From positions 1,798,001 to 1,862,000 of the forward strand of contig OZ218958.1 in NCBI GenBank assembly GCA_965112735.1: a DNA stretch of 64,000 nucleotides, written 5' to 3'. The first letter of the stretch is position 1. The number at the start of each line of letters is the position of its first letter. The position numbers and the translations under genes are program-made. Positions 30,875 through 41,619 of this stretch are shown piece after piece. The notes beneath the pieces are model-generated. The model had not been told where the DNA came from, did no database searches, and worked only from the letters and a program-made list of their open reading frames with translations. The DNA is from Phaeosaccion multiseriatum (lineage: Eukaryota > Ochrophyta, other classes).

Positions 30875-31552
30875 ATCAAAGTGGACGGCAGCAGCCAGTG
30901 CGGCGGCCTTGGCACGCCTTGGCATCCAACGGGAGCGACTGGTGGTGGTGGTGGGGGTGGTGGTGGATTGGGTGGTGGTGGATTGGGTGGTGGCAGAGTG
31001 CTATTAAAGCACTCAGGAGCTATGGTGGTAGAAAATCTTAAGAAAGGTAAGACTCAGGAGCTGGGGTGGTAGGAGTGATACTGAAGTAGCACTCCGGGGA
31101 GCTGTGGTGGTACATGGAAGTGCGAGCCACAGCAAGAAAGGAACTCAGGAGCTGTAGTGTGATCAGTGTGAAACAGGTGGAGTGCTATGCTAGTAAGGTA
31201 GGAGTACTACAAGAAACAAAGCACTGGAGTGGTGGTGGTAGTGATCACAGTTTGAAAAAATGATAAAAGGGCGAGGGGCTGAAGGGCTCGTATTCTTGCT
31301 ATCCTTTATTGCCTCTCTTCCCTCCCTCCCTGCTGCAGCGGCGGGCGGCTGCCCCGTCTTCCTTGGCCCCGCCTTGTTAAAACCCAACACACCTCCACTG
31401 ATCCCATCCTCACCACAAAATATACACACGCGCACACACACTGAAAGGTCGATTTGCGAAATAGAGGGTCGATTTGTGAAATAGAGGGTCGAGGCTCAAC
31501 CGTTCACAAAATCCTCACTTTCGTTGTGAGAGAGAAGAGGGAGCAAGTAGCG
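30875..31552. other. Intergenic, degenerate GGTGGTA / CTCAGGAGCT repeats
   Basis: No ORF worth calling. Between about 30990 and 31190 the phrase ACTCAGGAGCT with GGTGGTA recurs four or five times at irregular spacing of about 40-60 bp. The rest is ordinary sequence containing the 5' flank of BBIP1. Confidence 0.6.
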
Positions 31553-31837
31553 ATGGATGGGGAGGACAGGCTCACGGAGGTACTGCCCAAGAACGGCCTG
31601 GTGTACAGCGAGAAAGGCGCCCTGACAGAGGTGCTGTGCAAGCCGAAATTGATGCCGATCAAGAGCATTCAGCTGCAAAAGCTCGAGGACCAGATTGTCG
31701 CGGCCACTACGCAGGACGGGGAGGACGATGACGACGGAGGGATGGGGATGGGCATCATGGAAGAGGATTTTGACTTGAACGCCGAGAACGATAACGGAGA
31801 ACGGGGGGGGAGGGGAAGCGACTTCGGCCGAAAATGA
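31553..31837 (+). CDS. BBIP1: BBSome-interacting protein 1 (BBIP10)
   Basis: Single exon, 94 aa, close to the roughly 92 aa of the animal protein. The conserved core is present: LTEVLPKNGLVYSEKG, then LCKPKLMPIKSIQLQKLE (known family pattern EVLPKxG...LCKPKLxPLKS...LEKLE). BBIP1 is the smallest BBSome subunit and works in ciliary membrane-protein traffic. An acidic Gly/Met/Asp tail (DDDDGGMGMG) follows the core. ATG 31553 was chosen because it directly precedes the core; upstream in-frame codons look like 5' UTR. Its presence implies that the organism builds flagella. Confidence 0.9.
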   Translation: MDGEDRLTEVLPKNGLVYSEKGALTEVLCKPKLMPIKSIQLQKLEDQIVAATTQDGEDDDDGGMGMGIMEEDFDLNAENDNGERGGRGSDFGRK

Positions 31838-33611
31838 GAGCCTGCTGTCGGGGGAACGCGAAGTTTGATCAGCAGGTTGTGTTGGAGAGGGAAGCCCCCC
31901 CCCCCCGCACGCAAGCACCTCATCTCCATTCTCTATCAATCAGTTTAAGCTCTTGCGCGTATATTTTCCCACCCCGAACTTTGGCGAGTTCCCGTAAGGG
32001 GAGTATGCACTGAAGTGTACTCGCGCGAGGGCTTCACTGATGTGGTAGAGAGTGGAGGTAGGTTGTGGGCACTTCTGAGGGGGGCCGTGCCCCCCTTGTC
32101 TCTGTCTCTTTCTCAAATCTCTCATGGGAGGATCGTGACCTCGGCTTGGGGTGTTCGATGGAGGCCTGTGTAGCAAGCCACGCTATGGGGGGCAGAGGGA
32201 GCAGCAGGGACACTTCTTCCTTCAGGGAAGACTCCGCGCCCCTCGCCACTGGCCCGTAGTTGGTGGATGAGTATGGGGGATCCTTTGGCTCCTGTCGTGC
32301 TTGCCCGGGGCACTGACCTCCATCTGCCGCGACACTTCACTATCGGACGAGAGGTTGGACACTGCTCTTCGCCGTGTACTCTCCAAGTCGTCACCCACTC
32401 TGTTTCTACTAGCATTACGCTGTGAGTGACAGTTTTTGAGTGCTTATGAGGAAGTGTACTGTCCACCTTACCACGTTGGGATGGGGCGGGCACGCAATGC
32501 CGTATGAGAGAGAGAGAGAGCGTGAGCAGCGCAGAGGAAGAGACACTGGAATGGGAAAAGTTGCAGGAGCGGCAGCTCTCGCAGCTCTGAACTTGTCGAC
32601 GGCTGCTCTGGTGGGGAGCACTTTCCACACGTCGCTGCCCTCCAAGTACGCCGCCTTCACCAGGGCAGTCAAGTCAGTGAGAGTTTGTCGTGTGAGAACG
32701 GGCTCACATCGCTCTGGCAGCTGACGACACCCACGTCCCTCATAAGAGCCCACAGGGGAAGAGGTTACAAGCTGTGCAATTCTACCCCTCTTGGACTCGT
32801 GGAGGCAGCCCTTGGAGAGAGAGAGAGAGAGAGAGGTGCAGCCCGGAATTTGTCGATACAATAGGCGAAGCGTGCGAGAGAATGACTTGCATAATAAACG
32901 TCTGTGGTTCTCTCTCGTTCTTTCTCCTCAATGTCTCGGAACAAGGGCGTAATCCTTGACGAGTGCTCTCAATGTGCATGCACTGGGGTACACGCCTACG
33001 CTGGGTGGGAATAGCCTACCCTACCCCGTCCCCTAACCGGCGCCAAGGCTAACGCTTCTCTCTTCCGAGGGGTGCAGCCGAGGGAGCCCCCCCAGTTTCT
33101 TTTGGCCCGCCCCCAACTTTGTTTGCCTCTGCCGCTTTTCGGACTCTCTCCTCGCTCGCTTCTGGCCCAGGCTCCTCATGCACCTGCTCAGGTGTGCCTG
33201 CCCTGCTGAAAAGCAGGAACGGGGTGACCCCCGAACGATGCACAGACACTAAATGTACCCCTCACTGGCCGAAATCTTTCACCTTCAGAAGGCAAAGAGT
33301 TTTCCTCGATCTCTCGAGGAGGGGGGAAGAGCTTCCGGTCGGAACGAGGCGGGCTCGCGCCCACCGAAGCAAACAGCGGCGCGCTGTCTTTTCCCCTTCC
33401 GTCTATCTGCATGTCTGCGTATCAGTCGCTCTCCTCTGTGACTGTCACTGGTAGACCGTCAGTCTATGTGTCTGTCTTGTCTGCCTCTGTCTCTCTGTCT
33501 GTCTTCCTGTGTCGGTCGATCTGTCAGTACATCCATCAGTCTCTCCGTCAGCCCATCTCTATCGTCTGCATGTCTGCCCGCCAGTCCGCCCATATGCCTC
33601 CGTCTACTCGT
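31838..33611. other. 1.8-kb interval without a confident gene
   Basis: Mixed sequence with short GA runs (32505-32525, 32817-32835) and a TCTGTCTG-rich stretch (33400-33560). Minus-strand frames at about 32540-32700 (LTALVKAAYLEGSDVWKVLP) and 33050-33240 (PEASEERVRKAAEANK) look somewhat protein-like but lack a start and matching splice sites. No tRNA, snRNA or rRNA was recognised. Confidence 0.5.
32551..32724 (+). CDS. Possible small hydrophobic protein, 57 aa
   Basis: The frame MGKVAGAAALAALNLSTAAL then GSTFHTSLPSKYAAF starts with a hydrophobic, Ala/Leu-rich helix. The rest is short and basic. Not recognised. There is no splice or conservation evidence, and the minus strand has an overlapping open frame over the same bases, so this may be chance. 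Confidence 0.2.
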   Translation: MGKVAGAAALAALNLSTAALVGSTFHTSLPSKYAAFTRAVKSVRVCRVRTGSHRSGS

Positions 33612-34771
33612 CTATCCTATTGATATCCGATACACGGTGTTGGTGGAGCACTCCGTCACAAAGAGGCCTCTCCCGTCCGGCGATATGGCTAGTCCTGACA
33701 CCTCTGGTCCGGGCAGCTCAAACTCCTGCTGCACAATTCCGTCGCTGCCCAGTACAGTCACCAGCCCCACGTTAGACAGGCCCGCAAAGTCGTAGCGTGC
33801 GACGTAAATGTGACCGTCTTGATCACATGTGATAGCGGTGGGCCCAAAGCCGCCCGACAGCTGACAGAGCACTGTGTAGTGGTGGGCTCCGTGCGGAGAC
33901 TGGACGAAGCGCAGCACCCGATTGGCTGCCTGCTCGCAGACGTACACGCAGCGGTTGTCGGGGGAGACGCAGACCCCGCTGGGGTAGGCGAGAGATTCCA
34001 GCGCAATGGGCTTGAGCAGCTGGCCACTGGGGCCCTCTGTAATGCAATACAGACTCCCCTTGGGATTATGCAATCCCGTCTCTCCCACTGGCCCGCTATC
34101 GGTAAAGTAGATGGTGCCCTGGGAGTCGCAAGCTAGGCTATTGGGTCCCTTGAACGGCTTGTCCTCGTACACACGCACCACAACCTGCGAGGCCATTCGT
34201 GTTCCATGTGTGAGTTGAGAGAGGGGGGGAGGGGGGTGCGTTTAGACAGAGATGAAACGGGTAGCTCACCCCAAGCGCGATTCTTACTTTTCTCTCTCTC
34301 TCTCTCCCTTCCCTCTGCCATCAACTTCGCACTTTCTCTCTCTCTCTCTCTCTGTTCCCTCTCCCTTCAGCTTCGCACTCTCTCTCCCTCTTCCCTCTCC
34401 TATCAATTTCACACACTCTCTCTCTTTCCTCTGCCACCAACTTCGCTCTCTCTCTCTCTCTCTTCCCTCTCCTCCCATCATCTTCGCACCTGATGCCGCC
34501 CGTCCTTGTCGATGCTGATGATGGCGCCGTGGGCAAAGTCGGCGATCAGCAACGCTCCTTTGCTATCAAGCACCGCTCCACTCGGTTGCCCGCCGCTGTT
34601 GCACACCACCTCCGGCGTCCTCTGCTCGTTCACCGTAAAGACATCGCCGCTGCTGTTGGAGAGGAACTGGAGGAAGCCGTCCTTGTCGAAAAAGGGGCAC
34701 CGAATGGCCCCGCGAACGTTCTCCACGAAGGCCATCGGCTTCGTGGGAGTGGACACTGAAGACATCGTCAT
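33612..34771 (-). CDS. SMP-30/gluconolactonase-like (NHL-type) beta-propeller protein
   Basis: Two exons, 34771-34490 and 34184-33612, joined in phase 0 (GRHQ-VVVRVYED), 284 aa. Propeller-blade motifs are visible: GQPSGAVLDSKGALLIADF, GPNSLACDSQGTIYFTDSG, YPSGVCVSPDNRCVYVCE, GPTAITCDQDGHIYVARYD and SGLAISPDGRGLFVTE. This spacing is typical of SMP-30/strictosidine-synthase-like and NHL propellers, which bind a metal and act on lactones or esters in some members; substrate unknown. No signal peptide, so probably cytosolic. The intron is CT-rich on plus. Head to head with the CFAP97-like gene, 477 bp between starts. Confidence 0.8.
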
Positions 34772-35247
34772 GGTCAAGCACCAAAGCTACTACTGAAGGG
34801 AGAAAAGCTACTACTGAAGGGAGAAAAAAAAAGACATTGGTGGCTTTACGGTTTCATCCACCCCAGGGGGGCCAGCCCAGCGGAAAGCTCCAGCTGACAC
34901 AAGGAGGCACACCTAAGGAGGCGAAGGTGCAGAGAAGTTGGGTCGTATACGAGAGGAGAGACGGTGCCGAGTTCTAGTCTCGCTCGTGAGGAAGGCTGCA
35001 GGGGAAGGACGAACAAATTAACAACGGGACCCAAAGGTTAATTGAGGAGCAAACGGCGACGGTCTCTCTTTTTCTCAGAGAGAGAGAGCGCCAAAGTAGC
35101 TGCAGCGCAGCCTTGGAGCCATCAGATTCTTTAGCAGTAGAGGCTTGTGTATTTCTGTTCTCGCACCGCAGGTTTGGCGAAGGGGAGGAGGGAGAGAAAG
35201 AGCCTCCAGAGGGGCAAGGGGCGGACTATAGCAGATTGGAGAGCACC

Positions 35248-36274
35248 ATGGACAGAGGGAGGCGAGCGATGCCAGTGGGCAGCAAGCCCTGCCACGAGAA
35301 GTACCTGAAGCAATGTCAGGATCACCACCGCACCAAGTTGGCTAGTATGAAGAGCAGCATCGACAACAAACCACCACAAAGCATGCGGAATGCACACCTC
35401 AAGAAGAACGCAAAGAAGCAGCAAATAATGGTGAGGCAATGGAAGAACATGGGACGAAGACAGGAGGAAGCTTTACGTAGAGGCTGTTGATGGTGCTGGT
35501 GTGGTGTAGGGAGGGGCGTAGGCGAGTATGGCCAGTGGTGGCGAGGAAGGATGAGAAGGGGGGGGGGAAGGTGGCGCTCGATACACGTCAGCTCCGAGAT
35601 AGAGGGCAGGGTTACAATATTGCTTTAGATGGAGTGCGTTGAACTGTCTCCTCTCCATGGTGCAACAGGGGGAATCACACCATTTCTCTTCCGATGGTGC
35701 CTGCTGTGCGCTTACTTCCCTGTGCTGCTGTTCGCTCGTCGCATGCACATACGCTTCACGCCGTAGCCAACCCCAACCCCAACCCTAACTCCCTAAACTC
35801 TTCCTCCCTTCATACCCTCCATCACAGGAGGACCGCTACGCCCAGATCGAGCGCGACAACCGCCTGCTGCTGGAGAAAATGTCTGCCATCATGCGTAAGA
35901 AGGGGTCAGGGGTGGACATGAAGAACGAGTCAATGGGCTATGCAAAGTCCCTCAATAAAGAGTCGCGAAAGCGTGAGCTCCTCCGCATCACCAAGGAGAA
36001 CCAGCGCATACTCTCCGCCATCCAGGGGTCAGAGTCCATGTACGATCACGTCAAGTGGGCCGAAGAGGCCAAGCAAAACGAGCGTTACATGGAACAGATT
36101 TGCGAGTTCCCCGTCACGCTGAGAGAGCACATGCCATATGAGGACGAGGATGGTCACAACGGATTCGAGGGGTCAATGCAGGAGGCAGATTTTGAGGCCA
36201 TGGGCGCTGGGAGGGGGGGGGGCAGTGGTGGACCGGGCATGGGGATGGGAATGGATACCCCATCGGGCTACTAG
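35248..36274 (+). CDS. CFAP97: CFAP97/Hemingway-like cilia protein
   Basis: Exon 1 is 35248-35430 (MDRGRRAMPVGSKPCHEKYL), exon 2 is 35828-36274; 209 aa. Exon 2 opens EDRYAQIERDNRLLLEKMSAI and carries LNKESRKRELLRITKENQRIL. This arrangement (IE-DNRLLL-KMS-IM, then LN-ESRKREL-RI--EN--IL) is the KIAA1430/CFAP97 family signature, whose members act in cilia and flagella. The Gly/Met-rich C-terminus (GMGMGMDTPSGY) is low complexity. ATG 35248 was chosen because the upstream in-frame sequence has no ATG; a 5' exon ending before CGCACCGCAG (about 35172) cannot be excluded. Confidence 0.82.
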
Positions 36275-36391
36275 ACTACTAGACTGAGCAGGGAAGGCAA
36301 GCCAACGCAAGGGAGGAAAGAAGGAACCAAACCTTCAAACGCTCCCTGCTCGTCGCTCGCTCACTCAACTCTCAACGCGCAACTAATCTAT

Positions 36392-38659
36392 TCATCGATC
36401 GGAGCTGCCGCCGCCGTCGCTGCTGCTGTCTCCCTCGTCAACAATGTACTGCGGCACTCCTTCTCCTTCGTCGTCGGCGCTCCCGCCTCGCCCACCGCTG
36501 CTCACTTGGTATCCATCGCTCCCCCCGGCCTTGCCACTGCTGCTGCTGCTGCTGCTGCTGCTGCTCGGTGGTCCTCCACGCGGGGTGTAGCCTAAGGAGG
36601 TCTCGATAACATCCACTTCGACGAACGACTGCTGCTCAACCTCCGCCTCGACATCCTCTTCCTTCTCCCCTTCCTCGTCAGTATCGCACTCGCGCCATCC
36701 TACCTTCCCTCTAAGCCCCCGCCCCCACTCCGCATCCTCATCCTCTTCGTCCTCATCCTCCTCATCGTTCTCGTCCACCTCCTTTGTATCGTCCTGCTCC
36801 TCCCGCCGCTGCTTCTGCTCCGCCTCTGCACGGCTCTTTGCCTCCTCGTAGTCCGCCTGAAGTGCCATCCGCCTCCGCTCCACCTCCCTCACCTGCTGGG
36901 CATGTTGTTCATCCATCTGCTTCGCCAGCATCTCCGCCACCGCCTCGCTCGTCTTTCTCCGCCCGCCGCCTCCTCCCTCTCCACCACCACCATTACCACT
37001 CTTGCTCTCCCCTTCCACACCCTTCTCGGAAGCAGTCGACGCAGTCGAAGCAGCCACAGCCGCCGCCAGAGCCGCTGCCGCCGCACCTTCCCTCACGATG
37101 AGGACAGGCGTCCTTGTCCTCTCTTGCTCGTCTGAAGTGATCGAAGTGGGGCCTCTCCTCCACTCCTCCACTGCCCTGCGAAACGCTTCATGCTCAGCCG
37201 CCTCGTCAAGGGCGTCGTCTGCCGCTGGAGCTCGTTTGGCTGCCTCCGCCGCGCCCCCCCCTCCTCCTCCTCCTCCTCCTCCTACCTCACCGCCGCCGCC
37301 GAAGGGGTTACGCCACATGCCCTTCTCCTCCTCCCTACTCTGTTGCTCCCTCTCTTCGTCGTTGTTGCTCCTCCTCCCTGCATCACCATCACCGGCGACA
37401 CCTCCCAACGACGGCACCTCGCGCATCTCCTCCTCCTCCTCCCCCTCCTCCCCCTGGTTATCCTCCTGTCCCACCCGCTCAATCACCACGGGCCCTCCGT
37501 TCCTCCACTCTTCAACTGCGTGCTTGAAGCTCTCCTGCGCCGCTCGTTCATCGTAGTCTCCGTCCGCGAGGTTGGCAGGCATGCCGCCGGGGGGGGCACT
37601 CACCTCGTTCTGGGACAAGGGCTTCAGTCGAGACCAGTGCTGCTGCTGGTGGTGTTGCTGCTGCTGCTGCTGCTGGTGGTGGTGGTGGTGGTGGCTGGTG
37701 TCGCTTGAACTACTGCTACTACTGCTGCTGGTGCTGCTTCTACTAGTGTTGTTGCTGTTGTTGCTGCTACTGTTACTAGCCTTGTTCTCAGCCCCTCCGC
37801 CGAGAGCCATGGGAGCCCTCTTCGCCGCTGTAGAGGGCCGCCCATTTCTCTTCAAGTCCTCAATGCCTCGAAGCACAATCTTCCTGTGCGCAAGAATGAC
37901 CACTTGCATATAATCCAGATCGTCTAGCCCTACCTCTAGCAGAATGGGCCCCGAGATCTCGTTCTGGTTGAACACGTGGCGGTATTGAGGCAGACTGAGG
38001 TGCTGCTCCAGCCAATCCAAGGTGTCGGCTACACACCAGTGCATCACGTCTTTGTTTGCGTAATCTACACAGCTCTTGCTGCTTCCAACTGAGTTGCCGC
38101 CAGGTCCGTCCACGGAAGGACCCTGCTGCTGCTGCTGTTGCCGCTGGTATTGTTGTTCCTGTTGTTGTTGCTGCTGCGGAGGTGGCGGGGGAGGTTCCCG
38201 ACGCGCCATGTCCACCTTTGCTTGCGCTGCTGCCACTGCCATCTGCGCCCTCCGAACCGCCCCACTCCCACCTCCACCGCTGCTCTTCTTGCCGTCCAGA
38301 TGCTGGTCCCACGGCCGCTGTGCACCTCTCTTACTGCTCCCGCTTCTGCTCTCCCTCGCCTGCGCGAGTGCCCTTTCGGCATGCTTTTGCTTGACTTCCT
38401 TCGAATAACGGGTTATGGATCCCTTGTCCGGCCGAGCGCTCTTCCAGCGGCTCCCGTTCGCCTGTTGCTGCTGCTTCTGCTGCTGATCCTGCCTATTATC
38501 TTTGTCCTCATCCATTTGGATGCGGAGCTTTTGAAGCCTCTCCTCCATCCGACTCGTCTCTTCCGCCATTCTGGCGCTCTCGGCCATTTTGTAGCCCGAC
38601 TGTCCTGGCAAGAGAGGCGGTGCGCCGAAGCCTGCTCGCTTCTTCGCCGGGCTGGTCAT
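36392..38659 (-). CDS. SAM-domain protein with duplicated AVEEWR motif
   Basis: Single exon, 755 aa. N-terminal coiled coil (ESARMAEETSRMEERLQKLR), basic segment, poly-Pro/Gln, then a SAM domain at about residues 203-270 (WCVADTLDWLEQHLSLPQYR ... ISGPILLEVGLDDLDYM). The last 480 residues are low complexity (Ser, His/Gln, Gly, Glu) but hold two related motifs, ESFKHAVEEWRNGGP and EAFRRAVEEWRRGP. SAM domains mediate protein or RNA binding. No catalytic domain; precise function unknown. Head to head with ALKBH8, only 246 bp between start codons. Confidence 0.8.
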   Translation of the reverse strand: MTSPAKKRAGFGAPPLLPGQSGYKMAESARMAEETSRMEERLQKLRIQMDEDKDNRQDQQQKQQQQANGSRWKSARPDKGSITRYSKEVKQKHAERALAQARESRSGSSKRGAQRPWDQHLDGKKSSGGGGSGAVRRAQMAVAAAQAKVDMARREPPPPPPQQQQQQEQQYQRQQQQQQGPSVDGPGGNSVGSSKSCVDYANKDVMHWCVADTLDWLEQHLSLPQYRHVFNQNEISGPILLEVGLDDLDYMQVVILAHRKIVLRGIEDLKRNGRPSTAAKRAPMALGGGAENKASNSSSNNSNNTSRSSTSSSSSSSSSDTSHHHHHHQQQQQQQHHQQQHWSRLKPLSQNEVSAPPGGMPANLADGDYDERAAQESFKHAVEEWRNGGPVVIERVGQEDNQGEEGEEEEEMREVPSLGGVAGDGDAGRRSNNDEEREQQSREEEKGMWRNPFGGGGEVGGGGGGGGGGAAEAAKRAPAADDALDEAAEHEAFRRAVEEWRRGPTSITSDEQERTRTPVLIVREGAAAAALAAAVAASTASTASEKGVEGESKSGNGGGGEGGGGGRRKTSEAVAEMLAKQMDEQHAQQVREVERRRMALQADYEEAKSRAEAEQKQRREEQDDTKEVDENDEEDEDEEDEDAEWGRGLRGKVGWRECDTDEEGEKEEDVEAEVEQQSFVEVDVIETSLGYTPRGGPPSSSSSSSSSSGKAGGSDGYQVSSGGRGGSADDEGEGVPQYIVDEGDSSSDGGGSSDR

Positions 38660-38905
38660 CGCTCCTCCCTCTTCGCGCTACACAAATGCGCACAAATGCT
38701 GCTGCTGCTTGCTTTGTTTGTTTAAGTTTTCATTATCATCCGTTACCCCCATCGGGACCTTTGGCAGTTGGGCATTCAACAGCTCACAGGCGCGTCCGAT
38801 CCTCCGCCAAATCTATTTCCACATAGGGCGCCAAGACGCAGTTAAGGACCAGCAGTGCCAGCAGTGGAGCAGGGGGGACAGAAAGATTACGACGGATGAT
38901 AATAC
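38660..38905. promoter_or_regulatory. Compact 246-bp divergent promoter (SAM protein / ALKBH8)
   Basis: The only sequence between the two start codons, so both promoters and 5' UTRs must overlap here. No core element identified by eye. The role is inferred from position. Confidence 0.45.
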
Positions 38906-41588
38906 ATGCAGGCGGATTTGCGAGAGGAGGGGGTGGAACCAACAACAACGACATGCAGTACTCCTCTTGGCGGCAGGACCTCTGGCAAGACGATGCGAAG
39001 GCAGACGAAGAAGAGGCTCAAGCAAAAGAAGCTGGAAATGACAAGGGAGATGCGGATGGATCTTCTCCGGGAGCAGCACGGAATGCTGCTGGAGGACACA
39101 GCCGACTCTGCAGAGGTGGTCGTACCAGGGCTTCGTCTTGCCGAGGCCTTCGTGAGTCCAGAGGAGGAAGACGTATTGCTGCAGTTCTTTCACGAGGGTG
39201 ACTGGGCCAGTGGAATCCAGCGGAGAGTGCAGCACTATGGATACGTCTTCTCTTACACCACCCGCAAGCCCATCGTCGATGAGTCGACCCCGCCGATCCC
39301 ACCGGAGTGTGACGCGGTCCTGCAGCGCCTGGAAGAGTGGTCTGCTTCGGGCGAACGTGGTGATAGTGATGATGTTGGCTCCTCCTCCTCCTCCTCCTGT
39401 GTGATTGGTGCTCGTGGCGACGGTGGACAAGAGCGAGATACGGTGGGCGGCGAAGGCGAGGGTGGAGATGAGATGCGCCAACCCTACAAGGAAGAGAAAG
39501 GGACGAGTGAGAGTGGGAGGACGGTGCTACCATGGAGGCGACCCGACCAACTCACGGTAAATGGTATGTGATCGTGTGTGGAGCGCAGGCAGCGCTACTA
39601 TGGAGGGCTCACTCTTCTTTGCTCTGTTCATTTTCCCCCCTCTCCAATTCTCCTTGTGTCTGTCTATCTGCCTCTCACACTCTCTCCTTCCTCCTCCTAC
39701 TCACCATGTGCTACGCTTCTCCCGTGACAAGAGTACCCGAAGGGGCGGGGCATCGGCAAGCATGTGGACACGCACTCCGTGTTTGAAGATGGGCTGGTGT
39801 CGCTCTCTCTGGGCAGGTCAGTCCGTTCCGTCTTTACATGGAGCATTACAAGGGGGTCGTTGAATGGATTCCATGGGGTTGGTGGGGCGGCAAGAGGTGT
39901 CTGCACAAACGGAGGAGGCTTCGAAATTCCACAGCTTTCTTCCTTCCTAATTACATTCATCCCCCACTCCCCCTTCCCGCTCTCGCCCTCACCACATTCT
40001 CCTCCCGCCTCCGCCTGCTCATCGATCTACCTTCCTACCCACCCACCTGCCTACCTATTTACCTACCTACGTACGTACCTACCTACCTACCTACCTACCT
40101 ACCTACCTACCTACCTACACAACTCTCATCTATAGTGGTTGTGTTATGGAATTCGCCCACCTGGACGGACGAAGGAAGAACGTATACCTCCCGCCTAGAT
40201 CCCTTCTGGCCATGACGGGAGAAGCTCGCTATATATGGACCCACGCCATCGCGGGCAGAAAGACCGACAAGGTACAGGGCAGGGTCCTGCCCAGGGGCAC
40301 TCGCCTCTCTCTGACCTTCCGGAAGGTGCTGCTGGGTCCTGGTGCTGAGAAGAGGCGTGGGGGTGGTGGTGGTGGTGGTGGAGGAGGAGGAGGAGGAGGA
40401 GGAGGAGGAGGAGGAGGAGGAGGGACAGCGAAGGGGTTGGGGCAGCCGCAGCAGTTGGTGATACAGCAGCAGGACGAGGGATGCCGGTGTCCCTTCTTGG
40501 ACTATTGCGATACCAAGGTGGAGGAGGCGGAACGCAAGTTGCTAAAAAGGGCCCTTTTTGGTGGTGATGGGGGCGTGGTGGAGGGTGGAGGAGGAGGAGG
40601 AGGAGGAGCAGCGGCGGTGGTTGTGGAGGAGGGGCAGGAGGAGAGCAAGGCGGAGAGAGGGGTTGCAGCCACGGCCGCCCCAATGCGATCGACAAGGGAT
40701 GGGGATGATGATCAAGAGTATGAGAAAGGACGCTGGGGTGAGGACAGCCTTGGTCACGTTGGGAATGTCCAGCACTCTATCCATCGTTGCCACACTTTAC
40801 GAGGGGCGACAGGAAAGGAAGGCGGTCTTGCGCTGAACGGCGGCGCCGCTACTACCGAAAGTAGCAAAGACGGGGGGGGGGGTGGCATGGGCAAGGGAAA
40901 GAGGAGAGGAAGGGGCGGTGGCCATCGCTGCAGAGCTAGCGAGCTGTGTCGCTCGCCGCCCTTCCCTGGTCTGGAGCCTAGCACCCTCGGCGCTGATGAT
41001 GGTGGTGGTGGCCGAGCTCAGAGCGTCTTACTCGTCGGTCCTCTGAGAAGAGCAGCCTCGGTATCGATGGGTCTATCATCTTCGTTGTGGTCTTGTGCTA
41101 CTTGCGCAGTATTTGCCCCACCTCCTCACCCCCACCATTGTCCTCGAGAGGGGAGGCATGGCGACTTGGAAGGTAAGGAGAAGCATCAGGGACCACAGGG
41201 GCAGCGGCAGAGGCATCACCCTCCTCCCCGCTCGTCAACAGACGCGGTGTCCGGACAGAGCTTGGTGCTCCCCTTCCGCCCCGCAGCGTTCGACTATGTT
41301 GTCTGCACTGCAGTGTCCGGCTATCTATCCTCCGTCTCCTCCTCGTACGACGACGACGACGAGGACGACGACGAGAAAGACTCCTCCGAGCGGGATGCTT
41401 TTCCTCGAGTGAAGCTTCTCTGCGAGTTGGCGAGGGTAACACGGACCGGCGGCACCATTGTGCTCTTGGCGTACGCACAGGCACAGGCTGCTGCTGGCCA
41501 GCCTGAGCCTAGCCTCACAGATGACAACAACGACGACGACGCTCCTTGTGTTACAAGTTGTAGAACTTGTACTTCCTCTGCAGTAGTG

Positions 41589-41619
<31 letters not shown>

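Noticed and set aside
33400-33640. Plus-strand ORFs with SVSLSVFLC-type sequence
   Set aside because: Translations of a degenerate TCTGTCTG repeat at the 3' side of the SMP-30-like gene.
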